DNA from: Streptomyces sp. NBRC 110611 | Lineage (GTDB): Bacteria > Actinomycetota > Actinomycetes > Streptomycetales > Streptomycetaceae | DNA length: 64,000 bases | Assembly: GCF_001590865.1 (NCBI RefSeq) | Contig: NZ_BBUY01000015.1 | Location: 63,774-127,773, forward strand | Direction of reading: 5' to 3' | Shown: piece by piece, positions 21,307 through 28,357 of the stretch | How positions within the stretch are numbered: the first letter of the stretch is position 1 | Layout of the letters: each line of letters begins with the position of its first letter | The notes under the pieces: generated by a model | Told to the model about the DNA's origin: nothing | What the model saw: only the letters and a program-made list of their open reading frames with translations | Database searches by the model: none | Translations under genes and position numbers: made by a program

Positions 21307-21659
21307 CCCGCCCCACCCCCGAAGAGATGGCCGCCGAAATCCGGGCCATCGTCCGTCAGCGTGAGGCGGAGGAGGCTGCCCTCCGGGAGCGCGAGGAGCG
21401 TGAGACGGAGGAGCGGCGGTCCGTCGAGGCGGAAGCCAAGGAGCGGCAGCGTCAGCGCGAGGAGCGGGCCCGGCAGGAACAGGCGGAGCGTCGCCAGCGG
21501 GAGCGGGAGAGGGCCCGTGCGTCCCAGGAACGCGCTGCCAGGGAAGCGGAGCGGCAGGCATCGGCGGACACCGCCCGGCGGCTCCGTGAGGAGAGGGAAG
21601 CACGGATGCGTGCCGCGATCGACAGGCAGCGCGAGAAGGACGCCCACAAGGCCGCGTAA
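21303..21659 (+). CDS. Charged coiled-coil protein coupled to the integrase
   Basis: The 118-residue protein begins with a GTG overlapping the integrase stop (GTGA), so it is translationally coupled. Nearly the whole length is Glu/Arg/Gln/Ala heptad-like sequence (for example EREERETEERRSVEAEAKER), predicted to be one long helix. No family is recognised. Coupling to int suggests a partner of recombination such as a directionality factor, but this is inference; a structural or RNA-binding role is equally open. Confidence 0.7.
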   Translation: MTRPTPEEMAAEIRAIVRQREAEEAALREREERETEERRSVEAEAKERQRQREERARQEQAERRQRERERARASQERAAREAERQASADTARRLREEREARMRAAIDRQREKDAHKAA

Positions 21660-21667
21660 GGCCGTCT

Positions 21668-21702
21668 GAGCCCCCGGTGAGGATCAAACCCGCCGGGGGC
21701 TC
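21668..21702 (+). terminator. Hairpin terminator after the integrase pair
   Basis: A perfect 10-bp stem, GAGCCCCCGG / CCGGGGGCTC, has a 15-base loop and starts 9 bp after the stop of the coiled-coil gene. Confidence 0.7.
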
Positions 21703-21827
21703 AGCCGTACCCCGGAGTGCTGTCTTGCGGCCCTCTGGCTCGCTTCTGCGGTTCGCGTCTGTCCGCCGGGCATTCGGCTCGCTTGAGGACTACGAGGAGC
21801 AGCTACACAGCAGCGAGGAGGAATGGC

Positions 21828-22007
21828 GTGCCGATCACCAACACCCTGGATCTTGCGACGCTCAGCGCCCGCATGGACGCGTGGTCAGCCGAGGGAGGGA
21901 AGCGGGGCCGCCTGGTACGCGCCTTCCGCTCGAACCTGGGCAACTCTCCGGACCTACAGGCCGCCCGCCTCGCGCTGCTGGTGCGCTACGCGGAGACACC
22001 CGCGTAA
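21828..22007 (+). CDS. Small hypothetical protein
   Basis: The 59-residue ORF starts at GTG 21828 with GCGAGGAGG seven to fifteen bases upstream; the longer frame lacks a site. The sequence PITNTLDLATLSARMDAWSA, then GNSPDLQAARLALLVRYAET, is amphipathic helical. No family recognised. It is followed immediately by a terminator, so it is likely a separate small transcript. Confidence 0.55.
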   Translation: MPITNTLDLATLSARMDAWSAEGGKRGRLVRAFRSNLGNSPDLQAARLALLVRYAETPA

Positions 22008-22026
22008 TCGACTCCTCCGTACCGAG

Positions 22027-22052
22027 CCCCCGTCAGCGATGGCGGGGGTTTT
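22027..22052 (+). terminator. Rho-independent terminator with T-tract
   Basis: A 9-bp stem (CCCCCGTCA / TGGCGGGGG with one G-T pair) and a GCGA tetraloop are followed by TTTTCTT. It lies 20 bp after the small ORF. Confidence 0.8.
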
Positions 22053-22058
22053 CTTCGA

Positions 22059-22275
22059 CCTACTTACGCGGATTTCGCGGAATCACCGCACTGATCAGCC
22101 CTCGTTACGAGGGATTACACAGAACACGCCTATCCGTTACGGCGACTTTCGAGGAGAACTGACCATGACTGACCAGCCATTCCGGGGACTTACGCGGACC
22201 CCTGACCCGACTTTCAGGGGAGCCACGCGGAATCAGCGATCCTCAAAGGGGAGTTACGCGCTAATACGCGGAGCG
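22059..22275. repeat. Degenerate iteron-like TTACGCGGA repeats
   Basis: At least six copies of a loose motif, [G/A]GGGAnTTACGCGGA-like, occur near 22064, 22104, 22136, 22190, 22223 and 22252-22268. They straddle the start of the zinc-finger gene at 22165 and partly encode its FRGLTR / FRGATRN segments. They could be operator sites, a replication or packaging sequence, or simply a protein-level repeat. Confidence 0.5.
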
Positions 22276-22536
22276 ATCCAGCACGCCGAGGAACTTGCGT
22301 GGTCCGCCATCGCGTCCGGTCATCCCACAGCGGAGGAACTGCACGGGGCCATGCGTGAGGCCCTGGAATTCGTCGATGCCATCCTGTTCCCCGCTGAGGG
22401 CTGCGAGGGCCCCGACTGTTCGAACCCCTTGCAGTACAAGGGTGTTGGCCGTCCAGCGCGGTACTGCTCGGCGCGCTGCAAGGATCGGGCCGCCTATAGG
22501 GCGAAGCGCCAGCGGCTACAGCGAGGAGAGGGCTAG
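22165..22536 (+). CDS. Small zinc-finger protein
   Basis: The 123-residue protein starts at ATG 22165 with GAGGAGAA upstream. The N-terminus has the repeated FRG motif. The middle is helical (IQHAEELAWSAIASGHPTAE). The C-terminus has CEGPDC and RYCSARCKDRAAYRAKRQR, a C-x4-C...C-x3-C finger followed by a basic tail. The same YC-S-x2-C/H module recurs in the next gene and at 24819. A nucleic-acid-binding role is inferred. Confidence 0.75.
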   Translation: MTDQPFRGLTRTPDPTFRGATRNQRSSKGSYALIRGAIQHAEELAWSAIASGHPTAEELHGAMREALEFVDAILFPAEGCEGPDCSNPLQYKGVGRPARYCSARCKDRAAYRAKRQRLQRGEG

Positions 22537-22689
22537 CCCTCCCTCTCTACCTCTTCTACCTCTACTTGTTACGTATCTAGTGTTGATTGTCCAAGGGTAT
22601 GTGTCTGTCTATAGAAATCCCCAGTAGGGACTAGATGCCTAGGACAAATTCAGCACGGTTCGTAACACCCCCCAGCAAGGAACGAACCA
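22537..22689. promoter_or_regulatory. AT-rich upstream region with GCCTAGGAC site
   Basis: This is a pyrimidine-rich then AT-rich stretch unlike the host, holding GCCTAGGAC at 22637-22645, the same 9-mer as upstream of the integrase. AAGGAAC precedes the next start. It is a likely regulated promoter; the hexamers are not certain. Confidence 0.45.
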
Positions 22690-23094
22690 ATGCCGTACTA
22701 CCCCTGGGAAGCTCAGACCGGCCGCTGTGCCGTCTGCGACCGCTGGCTATCGGGCCGTCAAGAAATGTACTGCGGTGAGGCGCACCGCAAGGCACACAAG
22801 CGCTTTGAGCAGCTAACAGCAGCAGAGAGGAGCGCGAGGCTATTCGGCCGGAACTGCGCGTACTGCGAGGAGGCGTTCGACCCGAGGAACCCGCGTCAAC
22901 GCTTCTGCTCTACCTTCTGCGCTGAACGCTCAAGGGAAGCGGAGTTCGAGGCACGCGAAGACGTCGTGTGCCAATTGGAAGGTTGCGAGAACAATGCCGG
23001 TTGGGAGGGCACTGGCCGGGCTCGCCATTACTGTTCGGCAGCACACAAGCAAAAGGCTTACCGGCTGCGCAAGGCCGGGCATCCCACTCGTTAA
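22690..23094 (+). CDS. Three-finger Cys-rich protein
   Basis: The 134-residue protein is built from three consecutive zinc-finger-like modules: CAVC...MYCGEAH, CAYC...RFCSTFC and CQLEGC...HYCSAAH. Each is C-x(2-4)-C-x14-16-[YF]-C-x3-[CH], with Arg/Lys-rich helices after each. The last ends KQKAYRLRKAGH, like the finger of the upstream gene. No named family was recognised with confidence. It probably binds nucleic acid or protein partners. Confidence 0.75.
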   Translation: MPYYPWEAQTGRCAVCDRWLSGRQEMYCGEAHRKAHKRFEQLTAAERSARLFGRNCAYCEEAFDPRNPRQRFCSTFCAERSREAEFEAREDVVCQLEGCENNAGWEGTGRARHYCSAAHKQKAYRLRKAGHPTR

Positions 23095-23167
23095 CTCGTA
23101 AGTGGAGTTGCGTAACAGGCTCACTCTCTGGTCTGTGGGAACGTCTCCTGTTTTGGGTGTGCGCTGT

Positions 23168-23200
23168 AAGCCCCGATGGTCCGCACTTGCCATCGGGCTT
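23168..23200 (+). terminator. Hairpin after the three-finger gene
   Basis: The stem AAGCC-C-CGATGG / CCATCG-GGCTT is 11 bp with one bulged base. It lies 74 bp after the stop and has no clear T-tract. Confidence 0.55.
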
Positions 23201-23287
23201 GCTCACCCCATTTCGCGGCTGCCTCCGCGATCCCGCATTCTTCGGCGTTGAGAGTCGCACGCGCGTAGCCGGTGCACCCCGCCGAAT

Positions 23288-23345
23288 ATCCCCCTTGCTT
23301 GCTGTGGTCTAGGCAGAGACCCGGCGAGTAAGGGGGATTTTTTGT
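23288..23345 (+). terminator. Rho-independent terminator just upstream of a start codon
   Basis: A perfect 9-bp stem, ATCCCCCTT / AAGGGGGAT, has a loop of about 33 bases and is followed by a T6 tract. Its position 25 bp before the ATG at 23370 is unusual and could attenuate that gene. Confidence 0.6.
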
Positions 23346-23369
23346 ACCCGGATATTCAAGGACATCACG

Positions 23370-23789
23370 ATGGATGAGAAAACCGCCGCGCAGGCGGCAG
23401 TCAACGCATACAGAGAAGCCGGTCTAGAGCCTCCCCGCTGGATGGTAACTGCCGCGCTAGGCAAGGCGGGTGCAATGCTGAGCATTGCCCGCGCCGATAT
23501 CGCCAAGCAAAAGGCCAAGGAGAACGATCCTCGGGAACTGGCCCGCCGCGCTGTCGCCAATGGTTCGGGCCCGGCAAGTGGGACGATCCCAGACCCGGAG
23601 GTGCGTCAACTCCTGCGCGCTATCGCGATCCGAAATGGCAGCAGCAGAGCGGGACTTGAAGAGAACGCCCCCGAGCCCTTCGATGGCCCGTCAGCCACTC
23701 CTGCGAATCCCGTGAAGGCCCCGACCGAGGAGAAGTACAACCCTGTCGAATTGGCCGCCGAAATCAGCAAGCGGGCACATATTCGCTGA
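23370..23789 (+). CDS. Hypothetical protein
   Basis: The 139-residue ORF starts at an ATG with AAGGA upstream. The first 70 residues are helical (EKTAAQAAVNAYREAGLEPP, then MVTAALGKAGAMLSIARADI); the rest is polar and Pro-rich, ending VELAAEISKRAHIR. No family recognised. It lies in tandem with the 294-residue gene that follows. Confidence 0.65.
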   Translation: MDEKTAAQAAVNAYREAGLEPPRWMVTAALGKAGAMLSIARADIAKQKAKENDPRELARRAVANGSGPASGTIPDPEVRQLLRAIAIRNGSSRAGLEENAPEPFDGPSATPANPVKAPTEEKYNPVELAAEISKRAHIR

Positions 23790-23835
23790 CCTCAGCACCC
23801 TCCGCCCGTAAAACTCATAGCAGAAAGTATCCGAA

Positions 23836-24720
23836 ATGTTCTTTGGTTCTGACCCTGACCTCAATCTCGGCTTTGGCTCCGGTCATTCCCGCATGGCCGA
23901 GTGGCGACTACAGCAGGAGCGCGCCCGCATTGACCGCGAGATGCGCGAACAGCGCATGATGACCGTTGACGCCAACGGTGTTCCTGCCGAGTGGCGCGAT
24001 CCGTGGGCCGACGACAACTCTCCGCTGAATGACGTTCCGCGCGCCTCTCACGGCCTTCCGATGGCTCATGCACCCGAAGCCGTACAGGGGGCCCGAAGGG
24101 CGCTCACAGAGGCCGTACAGCGATTCGAGGGGGCCGAGGAGAAGGCGCGCACCCAGTACGAGGAGTACGGCGCTATTGCCGACACCGCGCACGCTGAAAT
24201 GCGAGCGGCCCTCAAGGCCGGAAAGCCGACTCCTGCCAGTGCTGCGGAGGCACAGACCAGGCAGGCAGAAACGGCCCCTGGAGTACGGCAGGCTATTGCT
24301 GAGCGGGATGCCCTTTGGGCCCATTCCTGCGATCTTCGCGACGAGTACAAGCGGCTACTCAACAGCGAACGCTACGAGTGGCGGAACATCACGGCCACAC
24401 ATGTGGTCAAGCAGATCCCCAAGACACGGGCCAAGGTGGATAAGGCAGTTGAGTCCCTGCGCGCTGCCCTCTATGAGGCGGATGAGCTGTCCGATATGGC
24501 GGATGCTTGCCGACGCACTGATAGCGAATGGAGCCAGTACAACGACACCCCCGCCGAGTTTGCCGAAGATCAGCAGTCGCTGAACGCGCGGGCCCGCATG
24601 AATCTTCCGGAACTCTCCCTGTCGGGCGTGGTGGATGAGGCGGCAAAGCATGCGGGGAGCATTGCTTTCCTGGGGGAGGGAACGGGCAAGTTCCGTAAGG
24701 GTCTCACATTCTCTCTGTAG
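23836..24720 (+). CDS. Hypothetical coiled-coil protein
   Basis: The 294-residue protein has a Gly/Phe-rich start (MFFGSDPDLNLGFGSG), then a basic helix with WRLQQERARIDREMREQRMM. A long Ala/Glu-rich coiled-coil spans about residues 80-235, and the Gly-rich end includes GSIAFLGEGTGKF. No enzymatic motif is visible. It resembles accessory or scaffold-like proteins of phage-derived elements only in composition. A terminator follows. Confidence 0.65.
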   Translation: MFFGSDPDLNLGFGSGHSRMAEWRLQQERARIDREMREQRMMTVDANGVPAEWRDPWADDNSPLNDVPRASHGLPMAHAPEAVQGARRALTEAVQRFEGAEEKARTQYEEYGAIADTAHAEMRAALKAGKPTPASAAEAQTRQAETAPGVRQAIAERDALWAHSCDLRDEYKRLLNSERYEWRNITATHVVKQIPKTRAKVDKAVESLRAALYEADELSDMADACRRTDSEWSQYNDTPAEFAEDQQSLNARARMNLPELSLSGVVDEAAKHAGSIAFLGEGTGKFRKGLTFSL

Positions 24721-24739
24721 AACCCGGTCAATGAATCTA

Positions 24740-24768
24740 GGGCGGGGGGTAGTTGATACTCCCCGCCC
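24740..24768 (+). terminator. Hairpin terminator
   Basis: An 8-bp perfect stem, GGGCGGGG / CCCCGCCC, has a 13-base loop and lies 20 bp after the coiled-coil gene. Confidence 0.65.
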
Positions 24769-24818
24769 CTCCCTATCCCCGCCTTCTATGGCCGGGGGCG
24801 CCCTAGGAGGCCCCTCAA

Positions 24819-25148
24819 ATGTCCGTTCCTCTTCCCTGTTATCGTCACGGTTGCGAGCGGTCGCGCTCTGTTCGCACGGCTGGAACATTCCATATGTTCT
24901 GTGGTGCGGGGTGTGATTCGTGGCTCTCAGTCGCTCACGCTGTGAGCAGGAACCCCAATGGTGGCCGTGACGCTAAGCGCCTGTTGCAGCTTGAGGAGAA
25001 GCTGAACGAATCTCCGTACCTATCGCGCGACGATAAGGGAACCCTCACTGAGATCGCTGAGCGTTATGGTGTTGCCCTTTCCGCTCGTTCTTACAGGCGC
25101 GCGAACGAGTATCGAGTTGGGAACTCAGCGCTGATGACTGCGAGTTGA
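24819..25148 (+). CDS. Small zinc-finger protein
   Basis: The 109-residue protein has a strong AGGAGG site nine bases before its ATG. The N-terminal finger PCYRHGCERSRSVRTAG...FCGAGC is the same C-x4-C...FC-x2-C type as in the genes at 22165 and 22690. The C-terminal half is basic and helical (RDAKRLLQLEEKLNESPYLS, then a GTLTEIAERYGVALS helix-turn-helix-like segment). A DNA-binding role is plausible but not proven. Confidence 0.7.
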   Translation: MSVPLPCYRHGCERSRSVRTAGTFHMFCGAGCDSWLSVAHAVSRNPNGGRDAKRLLQLEEKLNESPYLSRDDKGTLTEIAERYGVALSARSYRRANEYRVGNSALMTAS

Positions 25149-25291
25149 TGGCACTGTGCCGCGCTCACACCCCCACCGTCCCCCCTGGGGGGTGCCTCCC
25201 TCGGCTCTCTCTCCGCAGCGGGTGCCAATAGCATTTCCCTTCGTGTGCAACTCATTTCAGACCCCTCATTTTTCAGACCCTAGGATTTCCC
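25149..25291. promoter_or_regulatory. Promoter region of the terminase-like gene with a short direct repeat
   Basis: CTCATTT-CAGACCC and CTCATTTTTCAGACCC lie in tandem at about 25250-25281, just before the small-terminase start. A C5/G6 run (about 25180-25192) forms a short hairpin. No gene is present. Confidence 0.35.
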
Positions 25292-25732
25292 ATGGCAGAC
25301 CGATTCGCGGAGCCGCTACCCGACTCCCTTGAACACCCTGAAATGCCCCCAGGATCGCGCTGGTTCGATGCCGTGACCCGGTATTGGCGGCTCGACGCCG
25401 ACGAGTGGGCCAAGGCCGAACACATCGCGCGGGCCAAGGATGAGCTAGCCAGGCTCGAAGAGGCCGCCGACGACGCCCCGCCGACCGTGAAGGGCTCGAT
25501 GGGACAGCCGGTCGCGAACCCCCTGTTCGCTGAGGTCCGGGCTCACCGCCGGTCCGTCTCCGACCTAGTCAAGACTCTTGAACTCCCTTCTGAGTACGAC
25601 GAGTTGATGAGGGCGGCGAAGCTACAGGCGGCGCAGGACCCGCGCAGGCCGGGGCGACCGACTCGGGCCGAGACTCGGAGCGCCCACAACTTCGCGCTCA
25701 ACCGGGCGATCGGGGCGGGTGATCCGTCGTGA
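25292..25732 (+). CDS. Phage P27-like small terminase subunit
   Basis: The 146-residue protein has the P27-type pattern: an N-terminal WFDAVTRYWRLDADEW segment, helices with AKDELARLEEAA, the hallmark VKGSMGQPVANPLFAEVRAH and a following helical LVKTLELP. The tail is basic (DPRRPGRPTRAETRSA). Small terminases recognise packaging sites and hand DNA to the large subunit. No large subunit, portal or capsid gene follows, which is typical of satellites that redirect a helper phage's packaging. The element role is inference; the family call is by pattern. Confidence 0.72.
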   Translation: MADRFAEPLPDSLEHPEMPPGSRWFDAVTRYWRLDADEWAKAEHIARAKDELARLEEAADDAPPTVKGSMGQPVANPLFAEVRAHRRSVSDLVKTLELPSEYDELMRAAKLQAAQDPRRPGRPTRAETRSAHNFALNRAIGAGDPS

Positions 25733-25929
25733 CCACGAAGCCCTGTTGCCGGTGTGGGGTGTATCGCCCCCGGTCGGAGTTCTACGCGCTGTCGAACGCC
25801 CCGGACGGGCTCCGCTACGACTGCAAGCCATGCGTCCGGGCATCCATGAGGGCCTACTACTGGCAGCACCGGGAACAGATCCTCGTGGGCCGCCGAGCCC
25901 GGTACCACGCTGCTCGTGACGCTGCCTGA
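25729..25929 (+). CDS. Short zinc-ribbon / HNH-like protein overlapping the terminase gene
   Basis: The 66-residue ORF begins GTG, overlapping the terminase stop (GTGA). The motif KPCCRCGVYRPRSEFYALSN, then GLRYDCKPCVRA, is the Cys4 ribbon that begins many phage HNH endonucleases, followed by a basic helix QHREQILVGRRARYHAARD. The HNH catalytic core itself is not visible, so it is either a stand-alone ribbon or a truncated HNH protein. HNH proteins next to terminases commonly assist DNA packaging. Confidence 0.65.
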   Translation: MTTKPCCRCGVYRPRSEFYALSNAPDGLRYDCKPCVRASMRAYYWQHREQILVGRRARYHAARDAA

Positions 25930-25931
25930 CG

Positions 25932-25977
25932 AGACCCCCGTTGGTCGCCCCTTCGCTGGGGTGGCTGGCGGGGGTCT
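25932..25977 (+). terminator. Nested hairpin terminator
   Basis: The outer 9-bp stem AGACCCCCG / CGGGGGTCT encloses an inner GCCCC-TTCGCT-GGGGT hairpin. It starts just after the HNH-like ORF and ends the packaging-gene transcript. Confidence 0.75.
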
Positions 25978-26202
25978 TTGGCGTTCGCGGGGCGCCTTGG
26001 AATCCCAGGTGGAGGAAACCTCGGTTTCTCGGCCGGCTGGGGGTGCAGCCCTTGCTGCGCACGGGAGTTGAGTGCCTTCGTTTCCATGGCCTCTGGCGCC
26101 TTCTCGGCACGTCAGGGGTGGGGCGTTCGCTGCACTTGGGGCCCATGGTCGGGCGTACGCTGGATGGACGGAGCACGACACCACACGCACTAGGCGGGGA
26201 TC
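25978..26202. promoter_or_regulatory. Intergenic upstream of the XRE/TPR regulator
   Basis: This 225-bp gap is without a gene. The imperfect inverted repeat GAGGAAACC-TC-GGTTTCTC at about 26012-26030 could be an operator of the following regulator. Confidence 0.4.
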
Positions 26203-27450
26203 ATGAGCGCTCTAGGGGAGAACGTCAGGAAGTACCGGCGGTTGGCTGGGCTGACTCAGGAACAGTTGGCCTACGCTGCTGGCCTCGCGCCCTCCACTGT
26301 CGCCAAGCTGGAGCAGGGCGGAAACGTCCGCATCGAAACCCTTCACATCCTGGCTCGCGCATTGCATGTGAAGACCTCTCAACTGATGGCTTCTGACACA
26401 CCGGAGCCTGTTCGGGGTGAAGACCCAACCCGTGTGGGTTTGGCCGAATTGCGGAGTGCTCTTACCCCGCCGCTGAGCATCCTGGACAGTGCCAGCGAAA
26501 GGCCCGACGAGGAACCCAACCTTCCCGCCTTGCTGGAAGTAGTCCGCGCTGGTTCGTCGGCGTACGACTCGGATAACTTCGGTTCTGTCGCCGGGAAGAT
26601 GCCGCAGATGATCCGGGACGCGAATACGGCCGTCTCGTACTTCGACAACGGCGACGAACATACGCAAGCACTTTCAGCGCGGGCCGAAGCGTACTTGCTG
26701 GGTGGTCGCTATCTGACGCAGGTTCGGCAATACGATCTCGCGTATCACGCACTGTCCGGCGCCATCCAAGACGCACGATCCGTAGAGGATATGAACACGG
26801 CTGGGTATGCCGTGGTCATCATGTCATGGCTTCTGTTGCGTCAAGGCCGTTTCGATGACGCGGAGCGAGCCGCTATCGAGACAGCGGAGAACCTAGAGCC
26901 ACGAATCTCTAAGGCGTCCCCGGAGAGGTTGGCCGTATGGGGATGGCTCACTCTGCAAGCGGCTGCCGCTGCTGTCCGCAACAACCGCCCCGAGGAAAGC
27001 GCGGACGCTCGGCGCTTCGCTCAGTCTGCCGCTGCCGCTTTGGGGAAGCGTTCCGATACTCGCCACCGGTTCGGCCGGTTTGATAGCGCTGTTGCCGGGA
27101 TGAAGGGGCTTGAGGATGAGCTGATCTCGGAACACGGAGACCCTTACCGCGTGATCGACGAATCCACCGGAAAGGCCCGGTTCTCGGATCACGCCATGAA
27201 GGCGGCCCGCATCGCTGAGACGGATAAGGAGTGGAACCGGCATCGGCTGACCGTGGCGACGGCATTCGTCAAGGTCGGGGAGCATGACAAGGCCCTCGAC
27301 CGGCTGACGGCCGTGGACTACGCCAATCCTCAGTGGCTTCGGCATCAGCGCATGGCGCAGGACGTCATGGCGGCGATCGTTCAGCGCCGCAAGCGCAGGC
27401 TCACCGCTGAGATGCGGGCCATGGCTACGCACCTGGGTGTGTTGGGCTAG
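26203..27450 (+). CDS. XRE-family regulator with TPR-like domain
   Basis: The 415-residue protein has an N-terminal helix-turn-helix (residues about 4-58; VRKYRRLAGLTQEQLAYAAG, then LAPSTVAKLEQG). A long helical TPR-like region follows (ALSARAEAYLLGGRYLTQVR, QYDLAYHALSGAIQDARS and later repeats), typical of Streptomyces peptide- or ligand-sensing regulators. As the only clear DNA-binding regulator in the element, it is the best candidate for controlling excision or the downstream small-ORF/radical SAM group. A hairpin follows its stop. Confidence 0.85.
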   Translation: MSALGENVRKYRRLAGLTQEQLAYAAGLAPSTVAKLEQGGNVRIETLHILARALHVKTSQLMASDTPEPVRGEDPTRVGLAELRSALTPPLSILDSASERPDEEPNLPALLEVVRAGSSAYDSDNFGSVAGKMPQMIRDANTAVSYFDNGDEHTQALSARAEAYLLGGRYLTQVRQYDLAYHALSGAIQDARSVEDMNTAGYAVVIMSWLLLRQGRFDDAERAAIETAENLEPRISKASPERLAVWGWLTLQAAAAAVRNNRPEESADARRFAQSAAAALGKRSDTRHRFGRFDSAVAGMKGLEDELISEHGDPYRVIDESTGKARFSDHAMKAARIAETDKEWNRHRLTVATAFVKVGEHDKALDRLTAVDYANPQWLRHQRMAQDVMAAIVQRRKRRLTAEMRAMATHLGVLG

Positions 27451-27460
27451 CTACGGCCAG

Positions 27461-27513
27461 CTACTGCGTAGCGCGGTAGTTAGGAGCGATCATGCTTCCA
27501 ACTGCCGCGCTAC
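27461..27513 (+). terminator. Overlapping alternative hairpins after the regulator
   Basis: GTAGCGCGGTAGTT (27468-27481) pairs with AACTGCCGCGCTAC (27500-27513), 14 bp with one mismatch. A competing 8-bp hairpin CTACTGCG / CGCGGTAG (27461-27479) uses the same bases. The likely role is a terminator; a switch-like role is possible. Confidence 0.45.
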
Positions 27514-27585
27514 GTCCGTGGATTGCCCCGTTCCGTGGTCGTAGCTTCTCGGTATCCCAACGGCGAACAGACCAGGGGCCGAGAG

Positions 27586-27867
27586 ATGGTGCACAGAACA
27601 GGTGAAGACCGACAGCGCAGGCAGAACCTTGCCGACGCATCGGCGGGGATAGTCCCCCCGGCATGGGTGCCCAACCTGGGCGTCCTCGTCAAGGATGTGA
27701 GCCGGGGGGAGGTGGGCACGGCTGTCGGTTGGGACGGGCCTACCGGCACGGTCACGCTGGCACCACTGAACGGCGACGGCGACGACTGGGAGACCACGGA
27801 GTTCAAGCCGCCCAACGAGGTGGACCGGCTGTGCGCTCGCATGGTCAAGGCCAAGGCCGGTAAGTGA
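27586..27867 (+). CDS. Small hypothetical protein
   Basis: 93 residues from ATG 27586; a TTG at 27523 is in frame but unlikely. The core PAWVPNLGVLVKDVSRGEVG, then TAVGWDGPTGTVTLAPLNGD, looks like a small beta-barrel, and the end is basic (MVKAKAGK). No family recognised. It is coupled to the next ORF through a TGATG overlap, within a regulator / small ORFs / radical SAM group. Confidence 0.65.
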   Translation: MVHRTGEDRQRRQNLADASAGIVPPAWVPNLGVLVKDVSRGEVGTAVGWDGPTGTVTLAPLNGDGDDWETTEFKPPNEVDRLCARMVKAKAGK

Positions 27868-28094
27868 TGGTGGCCCCCGCGCGGTTACAGCGCAGACCCG
27901 CACCCCCGCTTCCGCCCCCGAAGCTAGTGAGCCTCATAGACGCCCCTGACGGCCCGTACGCGGACTCTCCGCCCGGTTGGTGGGATGAGTACGGCGGAGC
28001 GCGCGACCCCGTGTCAGGGGTGGTCTACATCCCCCAGGGCAACCCCACGCCCCCCTGTCGAATCGCCGGTTGCGTGCGGCACGGCACCCCATGA
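27867..28094 (+). CDS. Small Pro-rich hypothetical protein
   Basis: About 75 residues; the start overlaps the previous stop (TGATG), with an alternative GTG at 27864. The N-terminus is basic and Pro-rich (RLQRRPAPPLPPPKLVSLID); the C-terminus reads PPGWWDEYGGARDPVSGVVY and ends CRIAGCVRHGTP. Its small size, paired Cys and aromatic/Gly-rich tail upstream of a radical SAM gene make it a conceivable enzyme substrate, but nothing proves that. Confidence 0.55.
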   Translation: MVAPARLQRRPAPPLPPPKLVSLIDAPDGPYADSPPGWWDEYGGARDPVSGVVYIPQGNPTPPCRIAGCVRHGTP

Positions 28095-28189
28095 ACCGCT
28101 TCGGACGCTGGGTGCTCCGGGCCCTCGTGCTCACCTCAACGTTCGTGACCTACGCGGCGTGCGGCTACGTGCTGACGGCCCGCCTCTAG
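28091..28189 (+). CDS. Tiny single-span membrane peptide
   Basis: This 32-residue ORF begins ATG, overlapping the preceding stop (ATGA). The sequence starts MNRFGRWVLRALVLTSTFVT and continues YAACGYVLTARL, a basic N-terminus plus one hydrophobic helix with one Cys. Tight coupling to two upstream ORFs supports translation. The function is unknown; a membrane-active peptide or small regulator is possible. Confidence 0.5.
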   Translation: MNRFGRWVLRALVLTSTFVTYAACGYVLTARL

Positions 28190-28357
28190 CTCCCCGTCCG
28201 GTCGGCACGCCCCCGTGAAGCGGAGTCGGCCGGGCGGGGCCCATCACCCGCCCCTCTCGCGGTCACCAGGAAGGCGCGCACTACGTGTTCCCCCACGCAG
28301 CGCAGACCGCTTGAGGGGCGGGCAACTCACACATCCACAGTCTCTAGGAGTCTGGCA

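Larger units (their letters stand above)
23095..23369. other. Intergenic with two hairpins, possible small RNA or attenuator
   Basis: This 275-bp gap has no good ORF. A hairpin at 23168-23200 is followed by a classical T-tract terminator at 23288-23345, only about 25 bp before the next start codon. The arrangement would suit a small RNA or premature termination control of the downstream gene. Confidence 0.4.
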
